From assembly GCF_008632335.1 (NCBI RefSeq), contig NZ_VWXX01000029.1, forward strand, positions 1-49,729: a stretch of 49,729 nucleotides of DNA, read 5' to 3'. Below, in pieces: positions 23,701-30,077 of this stretch (positions within the stretch are counted from its first letter, which is position 1; each line of letters opens with the position of its first letter). The notes under the pieces were generated by a model. The model was not told the origin of the DNA and made no database searches. It was given only the letters and a program-made list of their open reading frames with translations. A program made the translations under genes and the position numbers. Origin of the DNA: Thiohalocapsa marina. Its GTDB lineage: Bacteria > Pseudomonadota > Gammaproteobacteria > Chromatiales > Chromatiaceae.

Positions 23701-24488
23701 ATCGCGGGCAGATGAACAATGCCCTGATCGCGCACGGCCCGCTCGGTTTTCTGCTGCTCACGAGCCCGGCGCAGCAGGCGGCCCATGACCAGCTCATGGA
23801 GACGCACGGCCCGGTGCTCGGGCGCGCCATCGCCGAGCAGCTGACGCAGGCCGCGCACAGCCTCGACAACAGCAAGCTCACCGGACTCATCGCCTACAAT
23901 CGGGCACAGGCCGAGCTGGCGGGGTTGGACCAAGCCAGTGCGTCGCCCACGTCCAGTCCCGCGCCTGCTGGGCCAGGGCGTCTGATCCACGAGAGTGTCT
24001 CCGGCGGCAGCCAGGGCCAGGTGCTGGACCTGATCGCCGCCCCGGAATCGCGTGGCAACTACAACGCCCTCTACCGAGACGCCGATCAGCAAGCGGTGCA
24101 GCTCAGCGAGCTGACCTTAAACGAGGTACGCACGCTGCAGGAACAGCTGGTCGCCGAGCGCGGCGGCTCGCCCGTGGGGCGCTACCAGATCATCGACGAC
24201 ACCTTGGAGGGGCTGATGCAGCGCCTGGGCCTCACGGGCGAGGAGCGCTTCACGCCGGCGCTGCAGGATCGCATGGGGCTCGTGCTCGCGCGCGATGCCG
24301 GACTCGATGCCTGGCAGGCCGGCGGGCTCTCCAACGAGCGCTTCGCGCACAACCTCTCGCGCATCTGGGCCGGACTGCCGGCGGATGCGAGCGAACACAG
24401 CTACTACGAAGGCGTGGCGGGCAATCGCGCCCAGATTGGCTGGGAGCAGGTGCTTGCGTCGCTGGAGACGGCCCGACCGCGGGGTTGA
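20757..24488 (+). CDS. traG: Conjugal transfer protein TraG with C-terminal lysozyme-like domain
   Basis: 1243 residues. The N-terminal ~480 residues are the TraG_N membrane domain, with hydrophobic segments LVAVGLVVGVILGLFQGIVN, FFIALLVYLLAFGASVSV, LYAVAPLMAFAVALGPVGIS and others. A long Gln/Ser-rich periplasmic part (ca. 490-1080) follows. The last ~150 residues differ from F TraG: LIAAPESRGNYNALYRDADQ, SPVGRYQIIDDTLEGLMQRL, FTPALQDRMGLVLARDAGLD and NERFAHNLSRIWAGLP look like a lysozyme/transglycosylase-like fold, including the early Glu (APES). TraG stabilises mating pairs and, in SXT, is the target of entry exclusion. The fusion would supply a peptidoglycan-cleaving activity. AAGGAG precedes the start. 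Confidence 0.88.
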   Translation: MFEIHSIGDAAFLTQILNAVAALTGTGNFRQLVAVGLVVGVILGLFQGIVNNTLYFGRFFIALLVYLLAFGASVSVTVEDAYTGSVRVVDNVPIGPAAVGSAMSNVGYGVTRLMEQAFATPAMTGQGFADALQTLTAVRKATLSRASLGAANAPTPGTDVERAMVNYVADCVLADVDTHRRTLDDVLQAPDITTALASDNLAFTTELFDAGQPLMLPCDEAWRRLADYLPASFVPALKQTLAARFGVATIADVETKLQAALDALAGAGRDAQQYMLMSTALGWLEKGIVLTHENRLQWSAATTVQQAIAQRNAQWSAEQALFMNIVRPMMTFFEGFLYAVAPLMAFAVALGPVGISLAGKWLLFALWTQLWLPVLAIVNLYLMMAAGRDLSALEVSAQLDPFSFYGLLQMDLVLQDYLATGGMLAAATPAIALMLIYGSAVTATHLAGRLRGSDHIDEQALAPKVLSSAPVLGVSSGFQHTPYGGTAAVGSESVLPRFDMGTQAARESALTDQALAQSSQQFVRSLGQLASRSAGRNQESFEQRSLGTDYSASTSETDRTLYSAGSSLAQKYSDSGLSSNQLTGLLTTGLGFGGAGKSRSWIEGELSGRLQSQYQVNEQLSRQIADDIAHKVSSDTSFQSSLASAVSQDERQGVRSVFTQGLSSQDSAQLQQSASDVVQDSRSHQRAERLSQSAAASGSYRAAEVGQRLASDPALAQRAYGAIDRLNLTGDHERVTSWYNAMGVFANPEQARAAAAMHLLAGYARPERELTADERLQAREAAFGLLGEAFAGPGGSGADPAAGAALHGGAGGFGETRAAVGAAGLYDPSGETASLRTQAQGDFADRSTATTGTGAVERLHDGGQTRVEQQRLANAQRLAGQRAAHWQRQIIAEANRQRSPAELGTDGIAGGVENLLRRGLIQGERATEAFEGFVSALRRGEDLPEATHAAAVRFGDAIGDLATYQLQTLPPGALTEAQETFYRGQMNNALIAHGPLGFLLLTSPAQQAAHDQLMETHGPVLGRAIAEQLTQAAHSLDNSKLTGLIAYNRAQAELAGLDQASASPTSSPAPAGPGRLIHESVSGGSQGQVLDLIAAPESRGNYNALYRDADQQAVQLSELTLNEVRTLQEQLVAERGGSPVGRYQIIDDTLEGLMQRLGLTGEERFTPALQDRMGLVLARDAGLDAWQAGGLSNERFAHNLSRIWAGLPADASEHSYYEGVAGNRAQIGWEQVLASLETARPRG

Positions 24489-24948
24489 GTCTCCAGGCGA
24501 AGCACGACACCGGTCAGACCCTGGCAATGTCGATCAGTTTGGCTACGGGTCGACCATGTTCGGATGCCACAGCCCTCCAGTAGCGTCGCAAGCAGCGCTG
24601 CTAGATCATCCCGGCGGGTCACGCGTCGAGGAAACGGTGTACAAGCGTCAGGCAAGCGCTGTGAGTCTTGTACAGGCTTCGTCGCCCCGTGTGGACCACG
24701 GAGCCCGATGGATATACCCTTTCTGCGCATAACCGCATGCAGAGATCGGTTTCGGCCAATAGCTTTAAAGCGCTGCCTCGGGGCGAGAACGTTTTTCGCA
24801 CAAGGCCCATGGAGATGCGCGGCTACGACAGCCTGCGCCATGTTGAGCATTCGCGCTTCGGCAGGCGCGTCCCAATCGCAGGGGTTGGATGGAAACCCCA
24901 AAGGTCGATTCAGTGACTTGAGAGGCCTAGAGAGACGACAGCGAACAT
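24489..24948. other. Non-coding interval after traG
   Basis: No supported gene on either strand. Base composition begins to drop here towards the less GC-rich toxin genes. An 8-bp inverted repeat TGTACAAG (24638) / CTTGTACA (24667) is present and of uncertain meaning. This is the left edge of the accessory hotspot. Confidence 0.5.
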
Positions 24949-25419
24949 ATGACTCAGGACAACCGTTTGCAGCGTCGGGTTTATCTCGATCTGTGTTGCT
25001 TCAATCGTCCTTACGACGATCAGCGTTTTTCGCGCATTCATTTGGAAACCGAGGCGAAGCTGTTGATACAAGAGCGCATTCGGGAGGGGCTGAATGAGTT
25101 GGTGTGGTCGTCGGTGCTTGACTACGAGAACGCCCAGAATCCCTTTCCGGAAAGGCGCTACGCGATTCAGCAGTGGCGATGGCTTGCCAAGCAACGGGTC
25201 GTGGCTGATGTGAGGGTGCGTGAGAAGGCTAAACGGCTAATCGAATATGGGATTAAGGACTATGATGCCCTGCATGTGGCATCGGCCATCATAGGCGGTG
25301 CGCAACTTTTTGTGACCACGGATGATCGACTGTTGAATCGGCTTCGAAAACAAAATGACATTGTCGCATTGCTGCCCGGCGACGCTTTGGCCCTGTTGGA
25401 GAATTGGTATGAAAACTGA
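24949..25419 (+). CDS. PIN-domain protein, probable VapC-type toxin
   Basis: 156 residues. N-terminal RRVYLDLCCFNRPYDDQ carries the first PIN Asp (L-D), an internal Glu in HLETEAKLL, then KDYDALHVASAIIGGAQLFV and TTDDRLLNRL give the C-terminal Asp residues. PIN proteins are Mg-dependent ribonucleases, mostly toxins. The downstream 73-residue gene overlaps its end and may be the antitoxin, a toxin-first order. GC is lower than in the tra genes, consistent with separate acquisition. The start has only a weak ribosome site. Confidence 0.82.
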   Translation: MTQDNRLQRRVYLDLCCFNRPYDDQRFSRIHLETEAKLLIQERIREGLNELVWSSVLDYENAQNPFPERRYAIQQWRWLAKQRVVADVRVREKAKRLIEYGIKDYDALHVASAIIGGAQLFVTTDDRLLNRLRKQNDIVALLPGDALALLENWYEN

Positions 25420-25630
25420 TGCAGAAATTCGACAGCAGGGAATGCAGGCGTTGATTCAAGCGCTTGGCCTCGTTGATGCCGAGCGCTTTCTGGCCGCGTT
25501 TGGACAAGGTCGGTTTGATTACACTGAATGGCGTCGTGCCTCCTTGCAGTGGAATGACTCGCTAGACGCGTTGGCCGATGCGGCGAACGCGTATTCCGAC
25601 CGAATCGAAGCCGATCAACAAACAGTCTGA
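25409..25630 (+). CDS. Small partner protein of the PIN toxin (putative antitoxin)
   Basis: 73 residues, MKTDAEIRQQGMQALIQALG, VDAERFLAAFGQGRFDYTEW, ending YSDRIEADQQTV. It is acidic and helical. The ATG lies within the last codons of the PIN gene (stop 25417-25419), so the two are translated together. Small proteins with G-x-V-D-A-E-R-F...D-Y-T-E-W are often found next to PIN-domain genes; antitoxin activity is inferred from position and charge. Confidence 0.65.
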   Translation: MKTDAEIRQQGMQALIQALGLVDAERFLAAFGQGRFDYTEWRRASLQWNDSLDALADAANAYSDRIEADQQTV

Positions 25631-25818
25631 AGCAGTGGGGCCGATACGAATGGAATGATACCCGCTGCACATGCTCAAGCATTGTAGGCAGATGCTTTCA
25701 CACCATTACCGCACCCCAAAGATTCGATTCCAGTACTGACCTGGCGCGTGGTCAGCCCTGCCGAGGTGGGGGCGTCACAGGCGCCGAGCGAGTCTCAAGA
25801 CAGTTCTCCGGCGGACCA

Positions 25819-26277
25819 TCAGTCCCAGGGTTCACCATCGGAGAAGGTTGTCGGCATCGAGTCATCGATGCGGTCAATGGTCTGCGGTGAGAGCCGGCTG
25901 CTGAGCCCGTCGTCCGGGTTGAACGGGCCGAGCCAGTCCGACCGGGTTGACCAACGCGGTGGAGACGATGGTCGGTGGCTGACGGGACGGCTTGTGTCCC
26001 GATTCACCCGTCGGCGAGACTGCCGCACAGGCGATGGCTCTGAAAGGTCCTGCAGAACGACCACCATCACGCGGATGATGACGATGAAGAAGAGCCAAGT
26101 GACAATCGCCTCGAAGGCCAGGCTATTCGGAAACAGGATCAGCAGCACAAACGCCAGCGCAAAGCCAAAAATGAGAATGAGCCAAAACCAGGGAGTAGGG
26201 GGAGGCGATGATAGTCGTTCTTTTGGATTAGGCATCGGCAATTCCACTGAGTGATGTTCGTTGTTCATCATGAACAT
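25819..26277 (-). CDS. Hypothetical membrane protein
   Basis: About 152 residues from ATG 26277 (alternative ATGs at 26271, 26268 and 26235, the last with a weak GTGGAA upstream). Two transmembrane segments are clear: WFWLILIFGFALAFVLLILF and VTWLFFIVIIRVMVVVLQDL. An Arg/Ser-rich cytosolic tail follows, ending FSDGEPWD. No known domain. It faces the TA pair convergently and could be a small membrane effector, but nothing shows that. 25631-25818 holds no gene. Confidence 0.5.
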   Translation of the reverse strand: MFMMNNEHHSVELPMPNPKERLSSPPPTPWFWLILIFGFALAFVLLILFPNSLAFEAIVTWLFFIVIIRVMVVVLQDLSEPSPVRQSRRRVNRDTSRPVSHRPSSPPRWSTRSDWLGPFNPDDGLSSRLSPQTIDRIDDSMPTTFSDGEPWD

Positions 26278-26480
26278 TGAACGACATTTGAACCGTCGTC
26301 CCGTAGCACAGCATAGCAGACGCAATTGCCCTCTGTTCATCCTTCGTGCATCGTCGCTCTCCCACGGCATCATGAACTCTGAATCGGTTTCGGTTAGCTG
26401 TATGAAGCGCGCGCTGACGTGAAAAGTCGTCTCTTGTGAATTCAAATTCAAAGCCCGGATGTTGACCGGTCGAATGGCCT

Positions 26481-27032
26481 ATGGCAGCAACGATTCATCA
26501 AAAACTCGCTTCCATCGTCGAGGAGATCGATCGCAAGGGCTTTGCGGAGCTCACTCGTCTCACGGTCCTGAAGAAGTGGTTCGACAGGCCCGGGCGGCTT
26601 ATCGCCTTCGCCCTCTGGATCGCCGAGCAGGCTGCCGCTGAGGACGTCCCGGCATCTGACCCGGCAGCGGCCTTGTTGGCGGACGCACGCGCGCTGCTCG
26701 CGGACGTTCAGGCGCGCGGCGCGCTCACCCCAATGGCGATGCGGGCGTTGCATGGACGGCTCAAGGCCTTCCAGGACGAGCACACGAATCTGCGGTGGGA
26801 CTCAGTCCGCGTGGTCAAATCGAAGGCCTTGCTGCTGATCGAGGAGGCGCTGACGATCTGTCTCTGGCATCCGCACGACGGGCGCCTTGGCTACAAGCTC
26901 GCGGCCTACTACTGCGAGTACTACGGATCGGGGTATGGCAGCAACCTCAACGGCCCGTCGCGGGCGCGCGTGCAGGCCATCGCCGAGCTCGTCGCCCAAC
27001 GACAAGTGGATGAGGTGGCCTTCGCGCAATGA
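26481..27032 (+). CDS. Hypothetical protein
   Basis: 183 residues, MAATIHQKLASIVEEIDRKG; ELTRLTVLKKWFDRPGRLIA; ALLADARALLADVQARGALT; then HPHDGRLGYKLAAYYCEYYG and GSGYGSNLNGPSRARVQAIA. Soluble, helical, well-behaved coding statistics. The Tyr-rich YYCEYYGSGYGSNLNG patch is distinctive. Not recognised. It is followed by a secreted nuclease gene on the same strand. Confidence 0.65.
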   Translation: MAATIHQKLASIVEEIDRKGFAELTRLTVLKKWFDRPGRLIAFALWIAEQAAAEDVPASDPAAALLADARALLADVQARGALTPMAMRALHGRLKAFQDEHTNLRWDSVRVVKSKALLLIEEALTICLWHPHDGRLGYKLAAYYCEYYGSGYGSNLNGPSRARVQAIAELVAQRQVDEVAFAQ

Positions 27033-27167
27033 CGGCGACGCTCGCCCCCGCTTGCGCCAACCGTGCCTGCCCCGTAGACTCATGACACACGTCAGCGGCG
27101 CCAGGACGGACGCCAGCACCCGCTGAAGGAATCAAGCACAACCAACAGTCGATTGCCGGAGGAGAAG

Positions 27168-27605
27168 TTGGCCATTCATACGCCTGGACGCCTGCGTCTG
27201 GCGCTGATCGCCGCAGTGATCGCCGCGCCCGCCCTGCAGGCCGAGACCCTCCTCGGCCGCGCCACCCATGTGCGTGATGGCGACACCATCGAAGTGCAGG
27301 GGGTTGCGATCCGTCTGCAGGGCGTCGCCGCACCCGAGCTCAGGGAAAAATGGGGCCGCGCATCGAAAGAAGCGATGCAGCGGATCGTCTCGGGTCAGCG
27401 TCTGCGCTGCGAACTGACGGGCGAGCGCACGCACGACCGCAAGGTTGGTGTCTGTTTTCTCGATGACGGGACCGATATCGGCGCCGAATTGATCAGCCAG
27501 GGGCTGGCACGTGACTGCCCGCGCTTTTCCGATGGTCGGTATGCCGATGTCGAGGTGACGCAATCGCGGACGCTGCCATTCCCCGGCTACTGTCGTCGAA
27601 GGTGA
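27168..27605 (+). CDS. Secreted staphylococcal-nuclease-like (thermonuclease family) protein
   Basis: 145 residues from a TTG at 27168 placed 5 nt after GGAGG; an upstream TTG at 27153 is less likely. Signal peptide LRLALIAAVIAAPALQAE. The SNase OB-fold follows: GRATHVRDGDTIEVQGVAIR, LQGVAAPELREKWGRASKEA, RLRCELTGERTHDRKVGVCF. These hold the usual Asp (DGDT), Arg (IRLQGV), Asp/Glu (APE) and the second Arg (TGERTHDRKVG) of the active site. It would degrade DNA/RNA in the periplasm or outside. The next gene overlaps nearly at TGATGATG. Confidence 0.85.
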   Translation: MAIHTPGRLRLALIAAVIAAPALQAETLLGRATHVRDGDTIEVQGVAIRLQGVAAPELREKWGRASKEAMQRIVSGQRLRCELTGERTHDRKVGVCFLDDGTDIGAELISQGLARDCPRFSDGRYADVEVTQSRTLPFPGYCRRR

Positions 27606-27607
27606 TG

Positions 27608-27898
27608 ATGAGGGACCCGCTCGGGTTCGTTGCTGCGATTGGGATGGCCGACGCCCTGATCGACGACGCGACCAAGGAACAGCTCGCAGAAGCGGCCCGG
27701 TTGCTCGCCGTTGCCGTGGGGTACTACGAACGGCGCTGCGGTGAAGTTCAACCGGATCTGCTGCAGAAGCTGCTTCGCTCAGGAGACCTGGACGAAGAGA
27801 CCCTGTCCATAGTAACCGCTGGTATGCAGAACCTGGTCTCGGCGCTGGCGGAGGTGACGGGGAAGGTAGATGTCTTTGAAGAGGAGGTGAGGCACTGA
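27608..27898 (+). CDS. Hypothetical protein coupled to the nuclease gene
   Basis: 96 residues, MRDPLGFVAAIGMADALIDD, ATKEQLAEAARLLAVAVGYY, ending GKVDVFEEEVRH. Acidic helical protein. The start lies 3 bases after the nuclease stop, with AAGG five bases upstream; ATG 27605 and GTG 27602 are alternatives. An acidic protein made with a nuclease could be an immunity protein, but as the nuclease is exported this is only a guess. Confidence 0.55.
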   Translation: MRDPLGFVAAIGMADALIDDATKEQLAEAARLLAVAVGYYERRCGEVQPDLLQKLLRSGDLDEETLSIVTAGMQNLVSALAEVTGKVDVFEEEVRH

Positions 27899-28124
27899 GC
27901 GCACGCCATCGTCATCGAGTGGTCGAGATCGAAAAGGGGCGCGGTCAGGAGCAATGCGCTGAGCACGTCGGTGCTCGCGTGAATGAGAGGGCGAACGGGC
28001 TGTAGGTGCTGCCTGCGACCGCAGGTCATCAGCCAGCGCCTCCCCGCAGCCTTAACATGCCCCAGCTGAAGTGCCATCCCTTGGCCTCTTCGCGCCGTTA
28101 ACCAACACGATGAGCAGGACTACG

Positions 28125-28475
28125 ATGTTCATGATCACCGCACCGTACCGGCGTTGCATCCCGGTCCTCCTCGCTGCAGCGCTCGCCAACCCGGTCTTCG
28201 CCGCCGAGCCCGTCCTCAAGCTGACCAGCAGTTGTCCGAGCGGTTACCGCACCGACGGGACCTCGGGCTATTGCGTCCCGTTCAATCCCGCCGATACCAG
28301 GATCGTGGTCAGAAAGCTGACGACCTCCTGCCCGAGCGGCTACTTCACCGACGGCACCTCGGGATATTGTCGCGGCACCGACAACGCCCGAGCGGTCGTC
28401 CCCAAGACGGGCAACAGTTGTCCAAACGGATATCGCACCGACGCGACCAGCGGCTATTGCACGGCCACCCGTTGA
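28125..28475 (+). CDS. Secreted protein with three CPSGYRTDGTSGYC repeats
   Basis: 116 residues from ATG 28125 (AGGA 6 nt upstream; ATG 28110 is possible). Signal peptide PVLLAAALANPVFAAE. The mature protein is essentially three copies of a 15-residue unit: SCPSGYRTDGTSGYC, SCPSGYFTDGTSGYC and SCPNGYRTDATSGYC, spaced by KLT/TGN-type linkers of about 15-20 residues. Each unit has two Cys 13 apart, suggesting three small disulfide loops. Comparable C-P-x-G-Y units occur in secreted proteins of unknown role. No enzymatic motif. Confidence 0.65.
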   Translation: MFMITAPYRRCIPVLLAAALANPVFAAEPVLKLTSSCPSGYRTDGTSGYCVPFNPADTRIVVRKLTTSCPSGYFTDGTSGYCRGTDNARAVVPKTGNSCPNGYRTDATSGYCTATR

Positions 28476-28512
28476 GCAGCGAGCACCTCATCGATTTTAC
28501 GGAGCGCCCCTG

Positions 28513-29661
28513 ATGGAGCGTCTGCAGGATCCGAAAATCCTCGCCCTGCCGCACCCCGTGCGCATGGATGCGGCCCTGGGGCACGCGTTCGATACCGAGG
28601 TGTTCGCCAACCTGGGTCTCCTGGAGGACCTGCGTCCGTCTCTCACGGACGAGAGCGTCACCACCGAATGGCTCATCAACGCCTTGCCCGGGCTCAACGC
28701 CCTGGCCCTGGTGCATCTGGGCATGCCCGCCAGCGTCAACATGGGCACCTTCATCCTGATGCTGACGCGCGCGCGACTGCGCGCCCATGGCGATCCCATC
28801 CTGGCGGTGACGCCGGCCCTGCAGGCCCTGTTGGCCGAGACGGATCTCGTGAGCGGCTTGCCGGCACGCTTCTTCCGATGCCCGCATCCGCTCGCCTACA
28901 TCGCCTTTCCCCGTCCCAGCGATCTCCGCGTGCCCAATCAGGTGTCGGGACTCCATGAGCTCGAAGGGGTCTATGTGGGCACCTACAGCGTGCCGCCGCA
29001 TCACGCCCTGCACCACAAAGATGGGCGCAATCGGGCGCTGCAACTCGACCCCGATAAGCCGACGCGGGTGGTGGAACTGGTCCTGACCGGCTCGCCTGTC
29101 GGCAAGAAGAATGCCCTCGATGATGCCTCGCAGGATCTGGTGCTCTTCATCCAGGACGAGGACGAGTGCCTGAGCACGCTGCTGGAGCGGCATCTGACCT
29201 ACTTCCAGCGCCCGGAGATCTATGAGGTCCCCGGCATGCGTCCCGCCAACCCAGAGGAGGTGCAACTGGTCAGGCCCATGGTCCTGGCGCTCGCCAAGGT
29301 GCTGCTCTATCTGAATCTCGCCGATGCCGAGCAAGCGCGGATCGATGAGCGCGATGCACTTGAGCGCAAGTACCGCAGATACGGCAAGCTGACGGCCGCG
29401 CGGCGGGCGAAGCTCGAGGCCACCTACAACCGGACGCTGCTCGGCCCGAACAGCGTCCCCGACGCCGGGGCGGGAGCTACACTGCACGCCCGTGATGAAG
29501 CCAAAAACCGCATTCGCCCGCATTGGAAGCGCGGACACTTCAAGCGCATCCGCTTCGGCGAGCGGCTGAGCCAGAGTCGGCTGCAGTGGATTCAGCCCTA
29601 CCTGGTGCATAAGGCGGAGGTCTTCGCCACGGTGAAGACCAGGGCGTCGGCAGAGCGGTGA
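28513..29661 (+). CDS. Hypothetical ICE protein with RPHWKRGHFKR C-terminal motif (possible AcrVA2-like)
   Basis: 382 residues. Mostly helical, no membrane segments. Near the C-terminus, after HARDEAKNRI, is RPHWKRGHFKRIRFGE, then SRLQWIQPYLV. This R-P-H-x-R-x-H-W/F ... I-x-P-x-x-V pattern is reminiscent of the C-terminal motif of AcrVA2-type proteins, a family widespread on phages and conjugative elements whose Moraxella member inhibits Cas12a. The similarity was judged from memory and covers only the end of the protein. It lies in the defence/counter-defence hotspot just before a GmrSD-like gene. If not AcrVA2-like, function unknown. Confidence 0.5.
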   Translation: MERLQDPKILALPHPVRMDAALGHAFDTEVFANLGLLEDLRPSLTDESVTTEWLINALPGLNALALVHLGMPASVNMGTFILMLTRARLRAHGDPILAVTPALQALLAETDLVSGLPARFFRCPHPLAYIAFPRPSDLRVPNQVSGLHELEGVYVGTYSVPPHHALHHKDGRNRALQLDPDKPTRVVELVLTGSPVGKKNALDDASQDLVLFIQDEDECLSTLLERHLTYFQRPEIYEVPGMRPANPEEVQLVRPMVLALAKVLLYLNLADAEQARIDERDALERKYRRYGKLTAARRAKLEATYNRTLLGPNSVPDAGAGATLHARDEAKNRIRPHWKRGHFKRIRFGERLSQSRLQWIQPYLVHKAEVFATVKTRASAER

Positions 29662-29823
29662 TAGACCCTCAGGCGACGATCACGTCCCCGTGTCGCCGAC
29701 ATCCCTGCCGACAGCCAGCCATCAATTGTCGGTCTCGGCGAATGACTGTCCTGCTAACCAGGGCAGAAACATAGGTAAGGCATCGCGATCAACGGTGCAA
29801 GACGGCATGAGCTCGGCATACCG

Positions 29824-29994
29824 ATGGTGGCGGGGGCGTCCAATCCCACCACGTACCTGCTGTTCCCGAAGCATCGGAGCACGCACGTGGAGGATGACGG
29901 CCAGCTGACCTTATCCGTTCCGCCCCTGATGGCGATGGATCGCTACCGCAGAAGGCGGCTGACAACCGAGTTGCCTCGACTGAGGTGGAGATGA
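29824..29994 (+). CDS. Possible small ORF in the restriction-gene leader
   Basis: 56 codons, MVAGASNPTTYLLFPKHRST to TTELPRLRWR. Its stop (29992-29994) overlaps the ATG of the next tiny ORF (29991) in an ATGA, and that ORF in turn overlaps the restriction gene start. This stacking is the main evidence; no motif is recognised and the ribosome site is weak. It could be a decayed fragment of a longer gene. Confidence 0.3.
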   Translation: MVAGASNPTTYLLFPKHRSTHVEDDGQLTLSVPPLMAMDRYRRRRLTTELPRLRWR

Positions 29995-30077
29995 GCACGC
30001 ATCGCACGTTACGCATTGCAGTGATGGAAGACCTCCTCATGGTCCGCGCCCCCATCGACGAGGAAACCGCCGCATGA
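29991..30077 (+). CDS. Tiny leader ORF overlapping the GmrSD-like gene
   Basis: 28 codons, MSTHRTLRIAVMEDLLMVRA to DEETAA. ATGA overlaps on both sides (29991-29994 and 30074-30077) link it to the upstream ORF and to the restriction gene. It could couple or limit translation of a potentially harmful nuclease. Confidence 0.35.
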   Translation: MSTHRTLRIAVMEDLLMVRAPIDEETAA

